A program made the translations under genes and the position numbers. From NCBI GenBank assembly GCA_016787895.1, contig JAEUTN010000014.1, forward strand, positions 806,001-870,000: 64,000 bases of DNA. The letters run 5' to 3'. The notes under the pieces are model-generated. The model worked only from the letters and a program-made list of their open reading frames with translations. It did not search any database and was not told the origin of the DNA. Of this stretch, positions 42,405 through 51,002 are shown piece after piece (position 1 is the first letter of the stretch; every line of letters starts with the position of its first letter). Source of the stretch: Bacteroidia bacterium (GTDB lineage: Bacteria > Bacteroidota > Bacteroidia > B-17B0 > Aurantibacillaceae).

Positions 42405-43286
42405 TTAATACTTGATGCCGGAAGCTCCGGTTTTTTCGATGGGGTGCCAGGTGGTTTTTATTTCCTGAAAATCCATGATCAGGTAAGGACTTTGTGCTTC
42501 TTCTTCTTCCCAATCCAGCTCCCAATGGAAAAAACGTTTTACGTTGAGGGAAGAATTTTCCTGCATGGCTTTAAGGTGCTTTTTATTTTTACCACAATAG
42601 AGCATGGCATTCACATCCATGTGGGAAGAAAAATGCCCGTGCAGCTCGTCAATGTCTCCGCTTAAAATATTTACAACACCTGCGGGCAAGTCGCAATGGG
42701 CCAGTACTTCAGCAAAACTCACGGCTGCAAGAGGCAAATGTTCGGGCGCGAGAAGCACGCAGGTATTGCCTCCGGCGATGATGGGTGCAAGTGTGCTGAT
42801 ACTTCCGAGGAGTCCGAAATTTTCAGGAGGGATAATGGCCACAAGGCCCATGGGTTCAGGCACTGAAAAATTGTAATGCGAAGAGGCCACCGGGTTTACA
42901 CTACTGAAAATTTGTTGAAATTTATCGCAGGCTCCTGCATAATAAACCAATCGGTCGATGCTGAGCTCAACCTCTTCTTCGGCCCGGCTTTTAGAAATGC
43001 CCATGTATTGAAGTTCGTCAACAAACTGTTTGTAACGCCCCTCGAGCATCTCCGCCATACGATACAAAATCTGAGCACGATTCATGGCACTTTTTTCCTG
43101 CCAGGGTGTTTGAGCGGCACGCGCGGCCACTATGGCATTCCGGAAATCTTTCCGGGAGGCCATGGACACATTGGCCAGGGTTTTGCCTTTTTGATCGGTG
43201 AGTTCGTAATACCTTCCGCTTTCGCTGCGCGGGAACTGCCCGGCAATGTAAAGTTTATAGGTTTTGAGAATTTTGAGGCGGGCCAT
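42405..43286 (-). CDS. Short aldehyde dehydrogenase-like protein lacking catalytic residues
   Basis: 293 residues from ATG at 43286 (MARLKILKTYKLYI). The N-terminal NAD-binding half of the ALDH fold is clear (YKLYIAGQFPRSESGR, NAIVAARAAQTPWQEKSAMNRAQILYRMAEML, PMGLVAIIPPENFG, LPAGVVNILSG). Normal ALDHs have about 480-500 residues. Here the second half with the catalytic Cys and the general-base Glu is absent, and the NAD-site Lys block (KPSE) is LAPEH. Short relatives of this type usually follow a full-length ALDH gene as a paired subunit; no partner lies upstream here, only repeats. Confidence 0.85.
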   Translation of the reverse strand: MARLKILKTYKLYIAGQFPRSESGRYYELTDQKGKTLANVSMASRKDFRNAIVAARAAQTPWQEKSAMNRAQILYRMAEMLEGRYKQFVDELQYMGISKSRAEEEVELSIDRLVYYAGACDKFQQIFSSVNPVASSHYNFSVPEPMGLVAIIPPENFGLLGSISTLAPIIAGGNTCVLLAPEHLPLAAVSFAEVLAHCDLPAGVVNILSGDIDELHGHFSSHMDVNAMLYCGKNKKHLKAMQENSSLNVKRFFHWELDWEEEEAQSPYLIMDFQEIKTTWHPIEKTGASGIKY

Positions 43287-43462
43287 TTTACTAAACAAAT
43301 ATAAGAATTGAAGCGTTTGCGCTACGCATATATTTAAGATAGGGGATGAATGAAAAACATATCCTGAGTTTTGTCCAGAGTTATAGAAGTGTTGTTGAAG
43401 GGCATTAAATCATACGTGAAATGGCAGAAATGGTAATAATTAGTGTAATCTGCGTAACCTGT

Positions 43463-43488
43463 CCCCGTCCGAACCGGCACGGGCGGGC
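43463..43488 (+). repeat. 26-bp GC-rich dispersed repeat, copy 1
   Basis: Much more GC-rich than its surroundings, with internal CCGAACCGGCACGGGCGGG. The reverse complement occurs exactly at 60626-60651. Confidence 0.8.
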
Positions 43489-43596
43489 TCGACGTGACAA
43501 AACATCTAACCTCCTTTGTCGTTTCGAGTAGGCTCCCGTGTAACCGGCATGAGCCGTATCGAATAATAATGGCATGAACTTAAATTCTTCGTGTGC

Positions 43597-43651
43597 GTGT
43601 CGATACGCTGCTCCACACGCAACTCCCCGCTACAGCTACTCGACTTGACAA
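43597..43651 (+). repeat. Partial copy of the dispersed hairpin element
   Basis: GTGTCGATACGCTGCTCC onward to CTACTCGACTTGACAA. It matches, with a few differences, the reverse complement of the middle of the element at 56562-56791. Confidence 0.7.
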
Positions 43652-43743
43652 CAATCTTTTAGCACCCTGTCACGTCGAAGGGACTCAAGCCAGTGGCTTG
43701 AGGAGCCGGCTCGTGCAAAGATGAGTTCAACATAAAGAACAAG

Positions 43744-43964
43744 GAGGCGCCTCGTATCGAGACGGCTTTTACAACAGCTAAGCTTCCTTTTTTATCCCTT
43801 AAACGCGTCTCGATACGGGCTCTGCCCACAAAGGCATACAGCCCTACTTGACGTGACAAAAATTTTAAGAAGCTCAATTCGTGTAATATTGCCTCTATCA
43901 GTGTAACCCGATAGCTATCGGGTCGTGAAATTAGTGGCTATTGTTTAAGCACACAGAACTTTCT
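43744..43964 (+). repeat. Multi-hairpin dispersed element, left copy (inverted relative to right copy)
   Basis: The first 55 bases (43744-43798) are identical to the reverse complement of 56737-56791, and similarity continues for about 220 bases to CACAGAACTTTCT. Inside, CGTATCGAGACG and CGTCTCGATACG form 12-bp inverted arms, and CCCGATAGCTATCGGG at 43907-43922 is a perfect palindrome. The element ends just before the stop codon of the outer-membrane barrel gene. No reading frame is present, so it must be non-autonomous. Confidence 0.85.
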
Positions 43965-43967
43965 AAA

Positions 43968-45713
43968 CTAAAACGGCACAAAGGTTAAACCCAGCATAAA
44001 GTGAAAACGCATGCTCGGGTACTGATCCCAACGGTAGTAACGCTGGTTGGCTATGTTGTTAAAGCGCGCAAAAAAGCTCAGCATTTTACTGTAACGGTAT
44101 TCAAAACCCAGATTAGCGTCAAAATAACCTTTGAGTTGTTTGTTGGCATAAGTGGGTTTTCCAAGCGTATCAATACTGGCCGTTCTGGCCCACTGGTTGC
44201 CCACAAAAAACAAATCGGCCTTCACCAAAATTTTGCTGTTAAGGTTGTAAAGGCCGGTTAAGGTTAAATCAAAATCCGGACGATGATAGGCGTAGTCTAA
44301 ATTTTTAGTCTCGTACAGGTAATAATTACCTTTCGCAATCAGGTTTATTTTTTCCTTCAACTGGTACTTCAATTGTCCGCTCAAATTCAACAGCGAGGTG
44401 TTGTCGTACAACATTTCAAAACGGTTGTACAAGTTATTTTTGTCGTTAAAGTTGATGGCATACATGGCCATGTTGTCGAATTGAGAGTAGGTCAATTTTA
44501 CATCGTAGGCCGTTTTGCTGCTGAGGTTGCCCCGTAAGCCCAAAAACAAATTGTATTTGTTGTTGGTATTATTGTAATTAAGCGTGCTGTCAACAAAAGG
44601 GTTGGTGCTGCTGATGCTTCTGAAACTGTTTTTGATGAGGGCTCCGTTTACGCCGGCATAAGGGGTAATAAGATCTTCGTAAATATTGTAGTGAAGGTAA
44701 ATCTCCGGGTAAAAGTAAAACCTGGTTTTGTTTTTAAAATCATCCAGCGTTGCACTTAATCCTACTCTGGCAAACCACTTTTTACCCGAAGCTTCAAAGC
44801 TTGGATTCAAGGTAACAATAAGGTTATTTAAGGTGTCAAGCTTTTGTTTGTGGTTGTAAAAATCAGAAATCAGGTTGAGGTTGAGCTTTTCTTTGTTTAC
44901 AAATAAACTGGTGTAGGCTTCGGCCTTGATGTTGTTTTCTGTCTCCTTTTGTAAATTATCCAAATTGTAATAAGAAACGCGGATATCATGGTTGACATGA
45001 GTGCTGTCACTATAATGACTCAACAGGCGAAGGCGGGGCTCAATCAGCTGGTAACGTTGTTTGCTGAAATCTGAATTTTCGGTGTTATAGTTCGAAGTAT
45101 CATAACCATAATAATGCACCACGTTTCTGCGGTAATTCAATTCACCGAACAAAGTGTGTTTTTTGTAAAACTTTTTGCCGTAGAGATTGGCTTCGTTGTC
45201 ACTGAAACTGCCATCTCCAACTCCGCTTAAATGGGGCGTGCCCGAATAATGTTTAAGGTGAAAACCCACATTGTTTTCTCTCGAGCGAAGGTTGTTGACC
45301 CAAAATTCAGCATAAGGTTGATTATAAATGGGTCCATAACCCACCTTCAGCAGCGAACGGTAGAGTTTATTCAGGGGTTCGTTTTGAATTTTGGCCGCTT
45401 CAATTTTTTGCACCTCGTACTTCGGAAAATACGGCCGGGATGTAATTCCGTACTTGATGTTTTTAATGCGGGCTACGCTGTCTTTGATTTCAGGAAGGTC
45501 AGAAAATTTTACGGCATCGCGTATGGTAGGACTAAACGTGCTGGGCGCAACGTAGTTCAGATCTTCCAATCCGGTTTCCTGTGCTAAAACAGCAATTGAA
45601 TAAAACAAGGAAAGAAACAGAATGATCAACCATTCCAGCGTTTTTTTCTGGCGTTTACCAAATAAAGCCTCCGATTTGTTTTGTTCTGAAATAGGATATC
45701 CTTGAAGGGCCAT
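43968..45713 (-). CDS. Outer-membrane beta-barrel protein (TonB-receptor-like barrel without plug)
   Basis: 581 residues. A charged N-terminus is followed by a signal segment (LEWLIILFLSLFYSIAVLAQ, cut before Gln). A region of about 90 residues follows, then regularly alternating amphipathic strands rich in Tyr, Phe and Asn up to the terminal LGLTFVPF. The terminal Phe is typical of barrels recognised by BAM. I see no plug domain or TonB box, so calling it a TonB-dependent receptor would be too strong. It starts 8 bases after the stop of the long TPR protein, so the two are an operon and likely work together. Confidence 0.8.
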   Translation of the reverse strand: MALQGYPISEQNKSEALFGKRQKKTLEWLIILFLSLFYSIAVLAQETGLEDLNYVAPSTFSPTIRDAVKFSDLPEIKDSVARIKNIKYGITSRPYFPKYEVQKIEAAKIQNEPLNKLYRSLLKVGYGPIYNQPYAEFWVNNLRSRENNVGFHLKHYSGTPHLSGVGDGSFSDNEANLYGKKFYKKHTLFGELNYRRNVVHYYGYDTSNYNTENSDFSKQRYQLIEPRLRLLSHYSDSTHVNHDIRVSYYNLDNLQKETENNIKAEAYTSLFVNKEKLNLNLISDFYNHKQKLDTLNNLIVTLNPSFEASGKKWFARVGLSATLDDFKNKTRFYFYPEIYLHYNIYEDLITPYAGVNGALIKNSFRSISSTNPFVDSTLNYNNTNNKYNLFLGLRGNLSSKTAYDVKLTYSQFDNMAMYAINFNDKNNLYNRFEMLYDNTSLLNLSGQLKYQLKEKINLIAKGNYYLYETKNLDYAYHRPDFDLTLTGLYNLNSKILVKADLFFVGNQWARTASIDTLGKPTYANKQLKGYFDANLGFEYRYSKMLSFFARFNNIANQRYYRWDQYPSMRFHFMLGLTFVPF

Positions 45714-45721
45714 GTTTGCGT

Positions 45722-48700
45722 TTATTCGTTTTTAGGACTATCGGTTTCCGGTTCAACAGGTTTTTCCGTTTCGGTCTTATTAAAAATATCCTTGTCGCTT
45801 TCGTTTTGCTTAAACTGCACTTTCATATCTTCTCCCAGACCTGGATTTTCTTTTTTCTCCGCCTCTTTTGCTTTTATTTGTTCCAACAGCGCAGTGGCTT
45901 CCTTTAACACTGGCTCCTTGGGTTTATTTTCAATGAGGGTTTCCAATAGCACCTGTGCATCGGCATCTTCTCCTTTGGCAAAATAGGCTTTAGCCATTAA
46001 CAACATGCCGGCGTTGTTCCAGTCGTCGGTGCTGTATTCGTAGGAAATTAGTTTGGTGATGATTTTTTCAACCTCAGGGTAATTTTGTTTTTGGTAATGA
46101 ATCAGCGCTATATGGTAGTATGCCTCAGCGCCACTGGCGTTTTTGGCTGATTTCACAATAGTTTTGAATTCAATTAAAGCGTCATCAAAACGTTGTAGTT
46201 CAAACAAGGACTTGGCTTTGATGTATTGAGCTTCGCTGCTTTGTTGCGGACTCACCTTCTCGGTGTTCAGCACTTTATTGGCCTCGGTGTAAGCAGTATC
46301 ATATTTATTGAGGGCAAAAGCACAACGCATGGCCCCGAATTTACCGGCACTTTTGTTGGATGGGGTTTCAGCCAATTCCTGCAAACGCAGGTAAAGGGTT
46401 AGGGCTTCGGCAAATTTTTTGTCCTTGTTCAGCAAATAACAGGCTTTGGCCAGGGCCTGTTCGGTGTAAACGCTACGTGCGCGTGTGGTTACAAACAGAT
46501 AGGCGTTGAGCGCCTCCGGCAACATGTTTTTGGAATAGGCGCATTCACCATAATTGAAGTGGGCTTCGGTTGCGTATTTCCCGTTCGGGAATTTTTGAAT
46601 GTAGGCTTGCCATTTAAGTATAGCGATGTCGCAATTTTTTTGATCGTAATACGCTTCGTAAGCCGTTTGGTAAGCGGCCTTTTCGATTTGATTTTCTGAA
46701 AGCGGAGAACCAATAGCCACAAAATACTTTTCCATTTCTTCAACATTACCCCGGGCCTGCAGAATTTTTTTAATGATGTCCAGCACGTCTCTGGCCTCCT
46801 CACTTTTGGTATCGGCCTTCACAAACAAATCAAAGTACTCAAAGGCTTTGTCGTCCTGCTTGCGCCCGTAATAGATGTTGCCCAATTGTGCGTAACAATG
46901 GTTGGTAAAACTGGAGTTGGGGTAGTTTTTCAGAATGCGTTCGTAGTAAATGATCGCATCTTCTTCCTGATTCATGTTTCGGTAATAAGTATCGGCTATT
47001 TGGTTTAATGCAGCACTCAGGTAATTCGAAGTGGGATAATTTTTTTCAATACGTTTAAGGCCCGCCACTTTCTCTGCGTATTTTTTGGTCAAACCATCGC
47101 AAAGGGCTTTTTGGTAAAGGCAATAGTCCATGTCCAGTTTGTTAAATGCTATGCCTTTGTCGTAATAATCTCCGGCCTGCACAAAATCGCGGTTCATAAA
47201 ATAACAATCGGCCGCACGGATGGTGGCATCCGTAATTTTTGTTTCAGGATAAGCGTTTTTGCTGAGTAAAAATTTGCGGAAGGCAATATTGGCCTGGGTG
47301 TAATCGTCTTTTTCTTTTCGCTGAAAATACGCATAGGCTATGGCGTAGTTACTCAGGTCATACTCCGGCAAAGAGGACACCTGAGGTAAAACCTGAAATT
47401 TTTTCCAGCTTTCAATAGCCGTGCTGTAATCTTTGCGGATGTAGGAAATTTCTCCCAGCCAGTAGTGATTCAGCGCGTTCCATTTCAGGTCAGCGTTTTG
47501 GGAAAGTGATTTTTTGAATGTTTTTTCTGCATTGTCAAGATCGTTGTTATTGAAGTACTCAACGCCTTTAAAGTAGAGAAGTTTTTGGTAACTCACCTTG
47601 AGTATAGGATCGATGCTTTCCAGACTCTCCATGCTTTCAATGGCCTGGGTGTAATTTTTGGTAGTGGAATACACATTTACCAGAAAATTGTAACACTCGT
47701 CCTTATGCACCGAATTCGGGTACTCTTTTAAAAAGCGGGTAAAGGCCCGTACCGCATCGTTGTAGGGACTGAAATCGAGCTCATAGGATAATTTGGCGAA
47801 GGAAAACAAAGCGTCCTCGTTGACCTGAGCATCATAGCCCAATTGAAAAGCTTTGTAAAACGCTATCTTGGCCTTCATTTTGTCGTTTAGCTTCAGGTGA
47901 CAATCCCCCTGGTGGTACCAGGCGCTTTGGGCCAGAGAATCTTCGCCCTGGGTGACTTTTTCAAAATAGCTTAATGCATTTTTGTAGTCCTTCTGCTGGT
48001 AATAACAATAGGCCAGAGCATAAGCCCCTTCAGCGTTGAGGTTGGCAAGCAGATCAGTTTTTTTGAGATAGTTTAAAGCCTTATCGTATTGTTTGAGGTG
48101 AAAATAACTTTCTCCAATCATGCGGTTGATCTCCCCTTCCTTTTGCACGCCTGCACTGTCCACCAAAAGTTTGGGTGCTTCTTTTACCACCTCGGTGTAT
48201 TTTCCCTGAATAAAATAAATCTGAGTGATGTAATAGGGCACAACCGAGCCAAAGGTTTCGTTGCCCACCAAACGGTTAAAGCCGGAGAGTGCCTGTTCGT
48301 AGTTTTTCTCGCGGTACAAAATGTGGGAGTGGTAATAATTGGCAGGGGCGTAGTATTTGTTGTCCACATCTTTTATTTCAAACAAATCGTTCCTGGCTTT
48401 TTCCTCCTGGTTCACTTGCAGGTAAGAGTAACCGCGTTTGAAATAAAGTTCAGCAAGTTGTTCTTTATCGAGATTGTAGATGTCGACCAAATTCAGGTAC
48501 TCTATGGTTTCATCGTATTTCTTTTTTCGAAAGTTGGATTTGGCGAGGTAGTAGTATGCGTTGTTAACCTTGGTGTTGGATTTGTTTTTTTCAACAAATT
48601 GTTTCATCATCCACTCCCCGTCGCGGTTAAACAACTCAATGCCACAGGCGGCCATGTAATAATACGCGTCAGCTTTGATGAGCGAAGCCTGGGAGCCTTC

Positions 48701-48874
48701 GGTGTATTCCCTGAAGGTTTTTTGTGCTGCCCCAAATTGTTTTTTGTCGAACAATTCAATCCCGCTTTTATAGAGTTGCTCGGCTTCCAGCAGCGACAAG
48801 GTTTTTTGTGCCGGCAGCACTACGCTCAGCAAACAAAAAACGAAAAGGACAAGGGAACGGAAGGCGTGCTTCAT
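45722..48874 (-). CDS. Large exported tetratricopeptide-repeat protein
   Basis: 1050 residues with signal peptide (LFVFCLLSVVLPAQ, cut before Gln). More than twenty TPR units follow, with repeats such as ADAYYYMAACGIELF, AYYYLAKSNFRKKKYDETI, ESYFHLKQYDKALNYLKK and AQLGNIYYGRKQDDKAFEYF. The C-terminal 60 residues are a Lys/Glu-rich tail (EKTEKPVEPETDSPKNE). TPR arrays are protein-interaction scaffolds; here it is probably a periplasmic partner of the barrel protein encoded 8 bases downstream. The pairing is of a kind recurrent in Bacteroidota, but its role is not known to me. It is divergent from the ftsE-like gene, 158 bases apart. Confidence 0.85.
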   Translation of the reverse strand: MKHAFRSLVLFVFCLLSVVLPAQKTLSLLEAEQLYKSGIELFDKKQFGAAQKTFREYTEGSQASLIKADAYYYMAACGIELFNRDGEWMMKQFVEKNKSNTKVNNAYYYLAKSNFRKKKYDETIEYLNLVDIYNLDKEQLAELYFKRGYSYLQVNQEEKARNDLFEIKDVDNKYYAPANYYHSHILYREKNYEQALSGFNRLVGNETFGSVVPYYITQIYFIQGKYTEVVKEAPKLLVDSAGVQKEGEINRMIGESYFHLKQYDKALNYLKKTDLLANLNAEGAYALAYCYYQQKDYKNALSYFEKVTQGEDSLAQSAWYHQGDCHLKLNDKMKAKIAFYKAFQLGYDAQVNEDALFSFAKLSYELDFSPYNDAVRAFTRFLKEYPNSVHKDECYNFLVNVYSTTKNYTQAIESMESLESIDPILKVSYQKLLYFKGVEYFNNNDLDNAEKTFKKSLSQNADLKWNALNHYWLGEISYIRKDYSTAIESWKKFQVLPQVSSLPEYDLSNYAIAYAYFQRKEKDDYTQANIAFRKFLLSKNAYPETKITDATIRAADCYFMNRDFVQAGDYYDKGIAFNKLDMDYCLYQKALCDGLTKKYAEKVAGLKRIEKNYPTSNYLSAALNQIADTYYRNMNQEEDAIIYYERILKNYPNSSFTNHCYAQLGNIYYGRKQDDKAFEYFDLFVKADTKSEEARDVLDIIKKILQARGNVEEMEKYFVAIGSPLSENQIEKAAYQTAYEAYYDQKNCDIAILKWQAYIQKFPNGKYATEAHFNYGECAYSKNMLPEALNAYLFVTTRARSVYTEQALAKACYLLNKDKKFAEALTLYLRLQELAETPSNKSAGKFGAMRCAFALNKYDTAYTEANKVLNTEKVSPQQSSEAQYIKAKSLFELQRFDDALIEFKTIVKSAKNASGAEAYYHIALIHYQKQNYPEVEKIITKLISYEYSTDDWNNAGMLLMAKAYFAKGEDADAQVLLETLIENKPKEPVLKEATALLEQIKAKEAEKKENPGLGEDMKVQFKQNESDKDIFNKTETEKPVEPETDSPKNE

Positions 48875-49032
48875 TGGTACGTAAATAAGGCTTACTTAAT
48901 CCCACTAAATTTACAGGCTGGGCCAAAGCGGCGGGCCTGCCTGAACCCGCAGTTATTAACCCCAAAGTGTTGATATTGCTGTTAACGCACAAGCCTGCAA
49001 AAGTTACATTAACTCTACTTTAGAAACGGCTT

Positions 49033-49701
49033 ATGGAAGCATTGGTAAAATTTAATGGCGCCACTATTTTTCAGGACGAACGCCCTGTCATCGGTAATCT
49101 GAGTCTGGAGGTGAACAAGGGGGAGTTTGTGTATTTATTGGGCAAAACAGGCAGTGGCAAGAGCAGTTTTTTACGCACCCTGTATGCCGATTTGCCTTTA
49201 CTTAACGGAGAAGCCAGTGTGTGCGGATACAATTTACGCAACATACGCCAAAATGAAATACCGTATTTGAGGCGCAAACTGGGAATCGTATTTCAGGATT
49301 TTCAATTGCTGAACGACAGAACCGTTTACAAAAATTTAAGATTTGTGATGAAGGCCACGGGTTGGAAAGAAGAGGCAAAAATCAAAGAACGTATTGCCGA
49401 GGTGCTGAAAGAAACCAATCTGGAAGGCAAGGAAAATAAGTTGCCTCACGAATTATCCGGGGGGGAACAACAACGTGTGAGTATTGCCAGGGCCCTGGTG
49501 AACAAACCCGAATTGATTCTGGCGGATGAGCCTACGGGAAACCTGGATCCGGAAACATCCGAGGAAATTTTGAAACTCCTGATGAAACTCAGCAAAGAGG
49601 AAGGCGTGGCGGTGTTATTTGCAACGCACGACATGATTGTGTACAACAAATTCAAATCCCGTACCCTGCAATTCGAGAATGGGGTGGTGAGAGAGGGCTG
49701 A
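49033..49701 (+). CDS. ftsE: FtsE-like ABC transporter ATP-binding protein
   Basis: 222 residues. Walker A GKTGSGKSS near residue 37, signature LSGGEQQR near 140, Walker B LILADEPTGNLD near 161, and the H-loop ATHD near 197. Length and closeness to FtsE/LolD (GKTGSGKSSFLRTLYADLP, YLRRKLGIVFQDFQLL) fit the cell-division ATPase that activates peptidoglycan hydrolases through FtsX. ftsX is not adjacent, which is common in Bacteroidota. A LolD-type role cannot be excluded. Confidence 0.88.
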   Translation: MEALVKFNGATIFQDERPVIGNLSLEVNKGEFVYLLGKTGSGKSSFLRTLYADLPLLNGEASVCGYNLRNIRQNEIPYLRRKLGIVFQDFQLLNDRTVYKNLRFVMKATGWKEEAKIKERIAEVLKETNLEGKENKLPHELSGGEQQRVSIARALVNKPELILADEPTGNLDPETSEEILKLLMKLSKEEGVAVLFATHDMIVYNKFKSRTLQFENGVVREG

Positions 49702-49796
49702 GGGATACCTATTCAGGATTCAAGATTCAAAATTCGAGATTGGACCTGGCTCAGCGATAGTAAGATCAAAACAGCAGAAGGTGTTTCGGAATAAGT

Positions 49797-50393
49797 TCAG
49801 GGAAACCAGTATAAAACCACCTTTCGTGTTGGGCTGTTGGCCCCGTTCTCAAAAATCTCCACTACGGCTGTGCCTATAGCTGAAAGACCGAAACCAAATT
49901 CCGCATCCACATAGCTGGCATTATTGGTTGTTCTTAATTCCTGGGAATTGGAGTTGACATTGTCCAATACCCATTTACCAATGCCCAGTATAAAGGACCA
50001 GTTAATGCCTGCGCCCTGGGGATTGGTGATTCTAACGCGCAGCGAAGTTTGTGGTGCCATAATGGCGAGTGCGGAGTACATTTTGTTCCCTTTCAGGGTT
50101 ATGGTATCGGATGCATAACGCAGAATATTGATGCCATAAATTCCGGTATCCGGATATAAAATAGGACATTTAGCACAGGGGCCTCCGCAGTCAACAGCTG
50201 TTTCACCCTGATTCTGAATGCCGTCGCTGCAGCTGACGCATTTGGAGCATGGACCTCCGCAATCAATTGCTGTTTCGTTTTGATTTTGTACACCGTCGGA
50301 GCAGGTGGCTGTGTTTGTGTTGCTCTTTTTTTTGCAGGAAAATGGCAGAAAAAGCACTGAGCAGAGAAGGAGCAAGAGAATAGAATTTTTCAT
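49797..50393 (-). CDS. Cys-rich repeat lipoprotein
   Basis: 198 residues from ATG at 50393. The lipobox LPFSC gives a lipoprotein. It is followed by KKKSNTNT and two tandem 24-residue repeats of the form CSDGxQNQxETAxDCGGPCxKC, with five Cys each. This Cys-rich motif is known from many Bacteroidota surface proteins. A beta-rich domain of about 110 residues follows (DTGIYGINILRYASDTITLKG to RKVVLYWFP). Likely surface exposed; role unknown. Confidence 0.82.
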   Translation of the reverse strand: MKNSILLLLLCSVLFLPFSCKKKSNTNTATCSDGVQNQNETAIDCGGPCSKCVSCSDGIQNQGETAVDCGGPCAKCPILYPDTGIYGINILRYASDTITLKGNKMYSALAIMAPQTSLRVRITNPQGAGINWSFILGIGKWVLDNVNSNSQELRTTNNASYVDAEFGFGLSAIGTAVVEIFENGANSPTRKVVLYWFP

Positions 50394-50599
50394 AACCAAA
50401 TAGAAAGAGCAATTTAAAAAAAATTTATTCAAGTAAAGAACAGCTTACACTTTCAGAACTAAGCAGTTCAGGTGTCGGGTAAAAACCATGATTTAAAAAT
50501 CAGGCGCATGCTATGCTACTCCGCAGGATAATGGAACCGTTTCAGGTAATAGAGATGGTGAAGGAAAGAAGCCCCTTACCAAACCACAAATGTATTTTA

Positions 50600-50956
50600 T
50601 CAAGCCTTGCGCACAAACTCCGACTTGAGACCCATGGCGCCAAAACCTTCAATTTTGCAGGAGATGTTGTGGTCGCCTTCCACCAGTTTGATGTTTTTAA
50701 CTTTGGTGCCGGCCTTTACCGATTTAGAAGAACCCTTTACCGGCAGGTCTTTGATCACCACCACTGTGTCACCATCCACCAACACATTGCCGTTTGAATC
50801 CTTCACCGTTTCCTCAGCCCCTGCACTGAGCGAAGTCGAAGTGTCAGCTTTTTCTTCAGCATTCCACTCGTAAAAACACTCGGGACAAACCGCTAGAGAT
50901 CCGTTGGAATACGTATGTTCACATTGGCATTTGGGGCAGGGCGGGAGGTTGTGCAT
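50600..50956 (-). CDS. phnA: PhnA family zinc-ribbon protein (YjdM-like)
   Basis: 118 residues. N-terminal zinc ribbon ([10 protein letters not shown] and CPECFYEWN) and a C-terminal SH3-like domain with the family's [27 protein letters not shown] and [22 protein letters not shown]. Members were once linked to phosphonate use, but their role is unclear. Odd: the linker between the domains ([13 protein letters not shown], residues 37-49) is encoded by a repeat, CACTGAGCGAAGTCGAAGTG, inserted in frame at 50824-50843. Confidence 0.93.
   Translation of the reverse strand: MHNLPPCPKCQCEHTYSNGSLAVCPECFYEWNAEEKADTSTSLSAGAEETVKDSNGNVLVDGDTVVVIKDLPVKGSSKSVKAGTKVKNIKLVEGDHNISCKIEGFGAMGLKSEFVRKA
50824..50843. 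repeat. Dispersed repeat word inside phnA
   Basis: CACTGAGCGAAGTCGAAGTG, a near-palindromic word of a type that recurs in the intergenic DNA of many Bacteroidota. A looser relative (CTTCGACAAACTCAGCAC) lies in the repeat region at about 56364. It encodes the interdomain linker of PhnA in frame. Confidence 0.65.
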
Positions 50957-51002
50957 AAGGCTGTTTTTGAGCGCACAAAGTTAGGGGTTTATTTGAGTTC
51001 AG

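Larger units (their letters stand above)
43287..43967. other. Repeat-rich intergenic region
   Basis: 681 bases without a credible gene. It holds a GC-rich 26-bp repeat (43463), a short element copy (43597-43651), a longer multi-hairpin element (43744-43964) and the palindrome CCCGATAGCTATCGGG (43907-43922). A 72-codon ORF on the minus strand at 43659-43877 is made of repeat sequence. Confidence 0.7.

Noticed and set aside
43659..43877. 72-codon ORF on the minus strand
   Set aside because: Made entirely of dispersed repeat sequence.
43968..45713. TonB-dependent receptor
   Set aside because: No plug domain and no TonB box; described only as an outer-membrane barrel.
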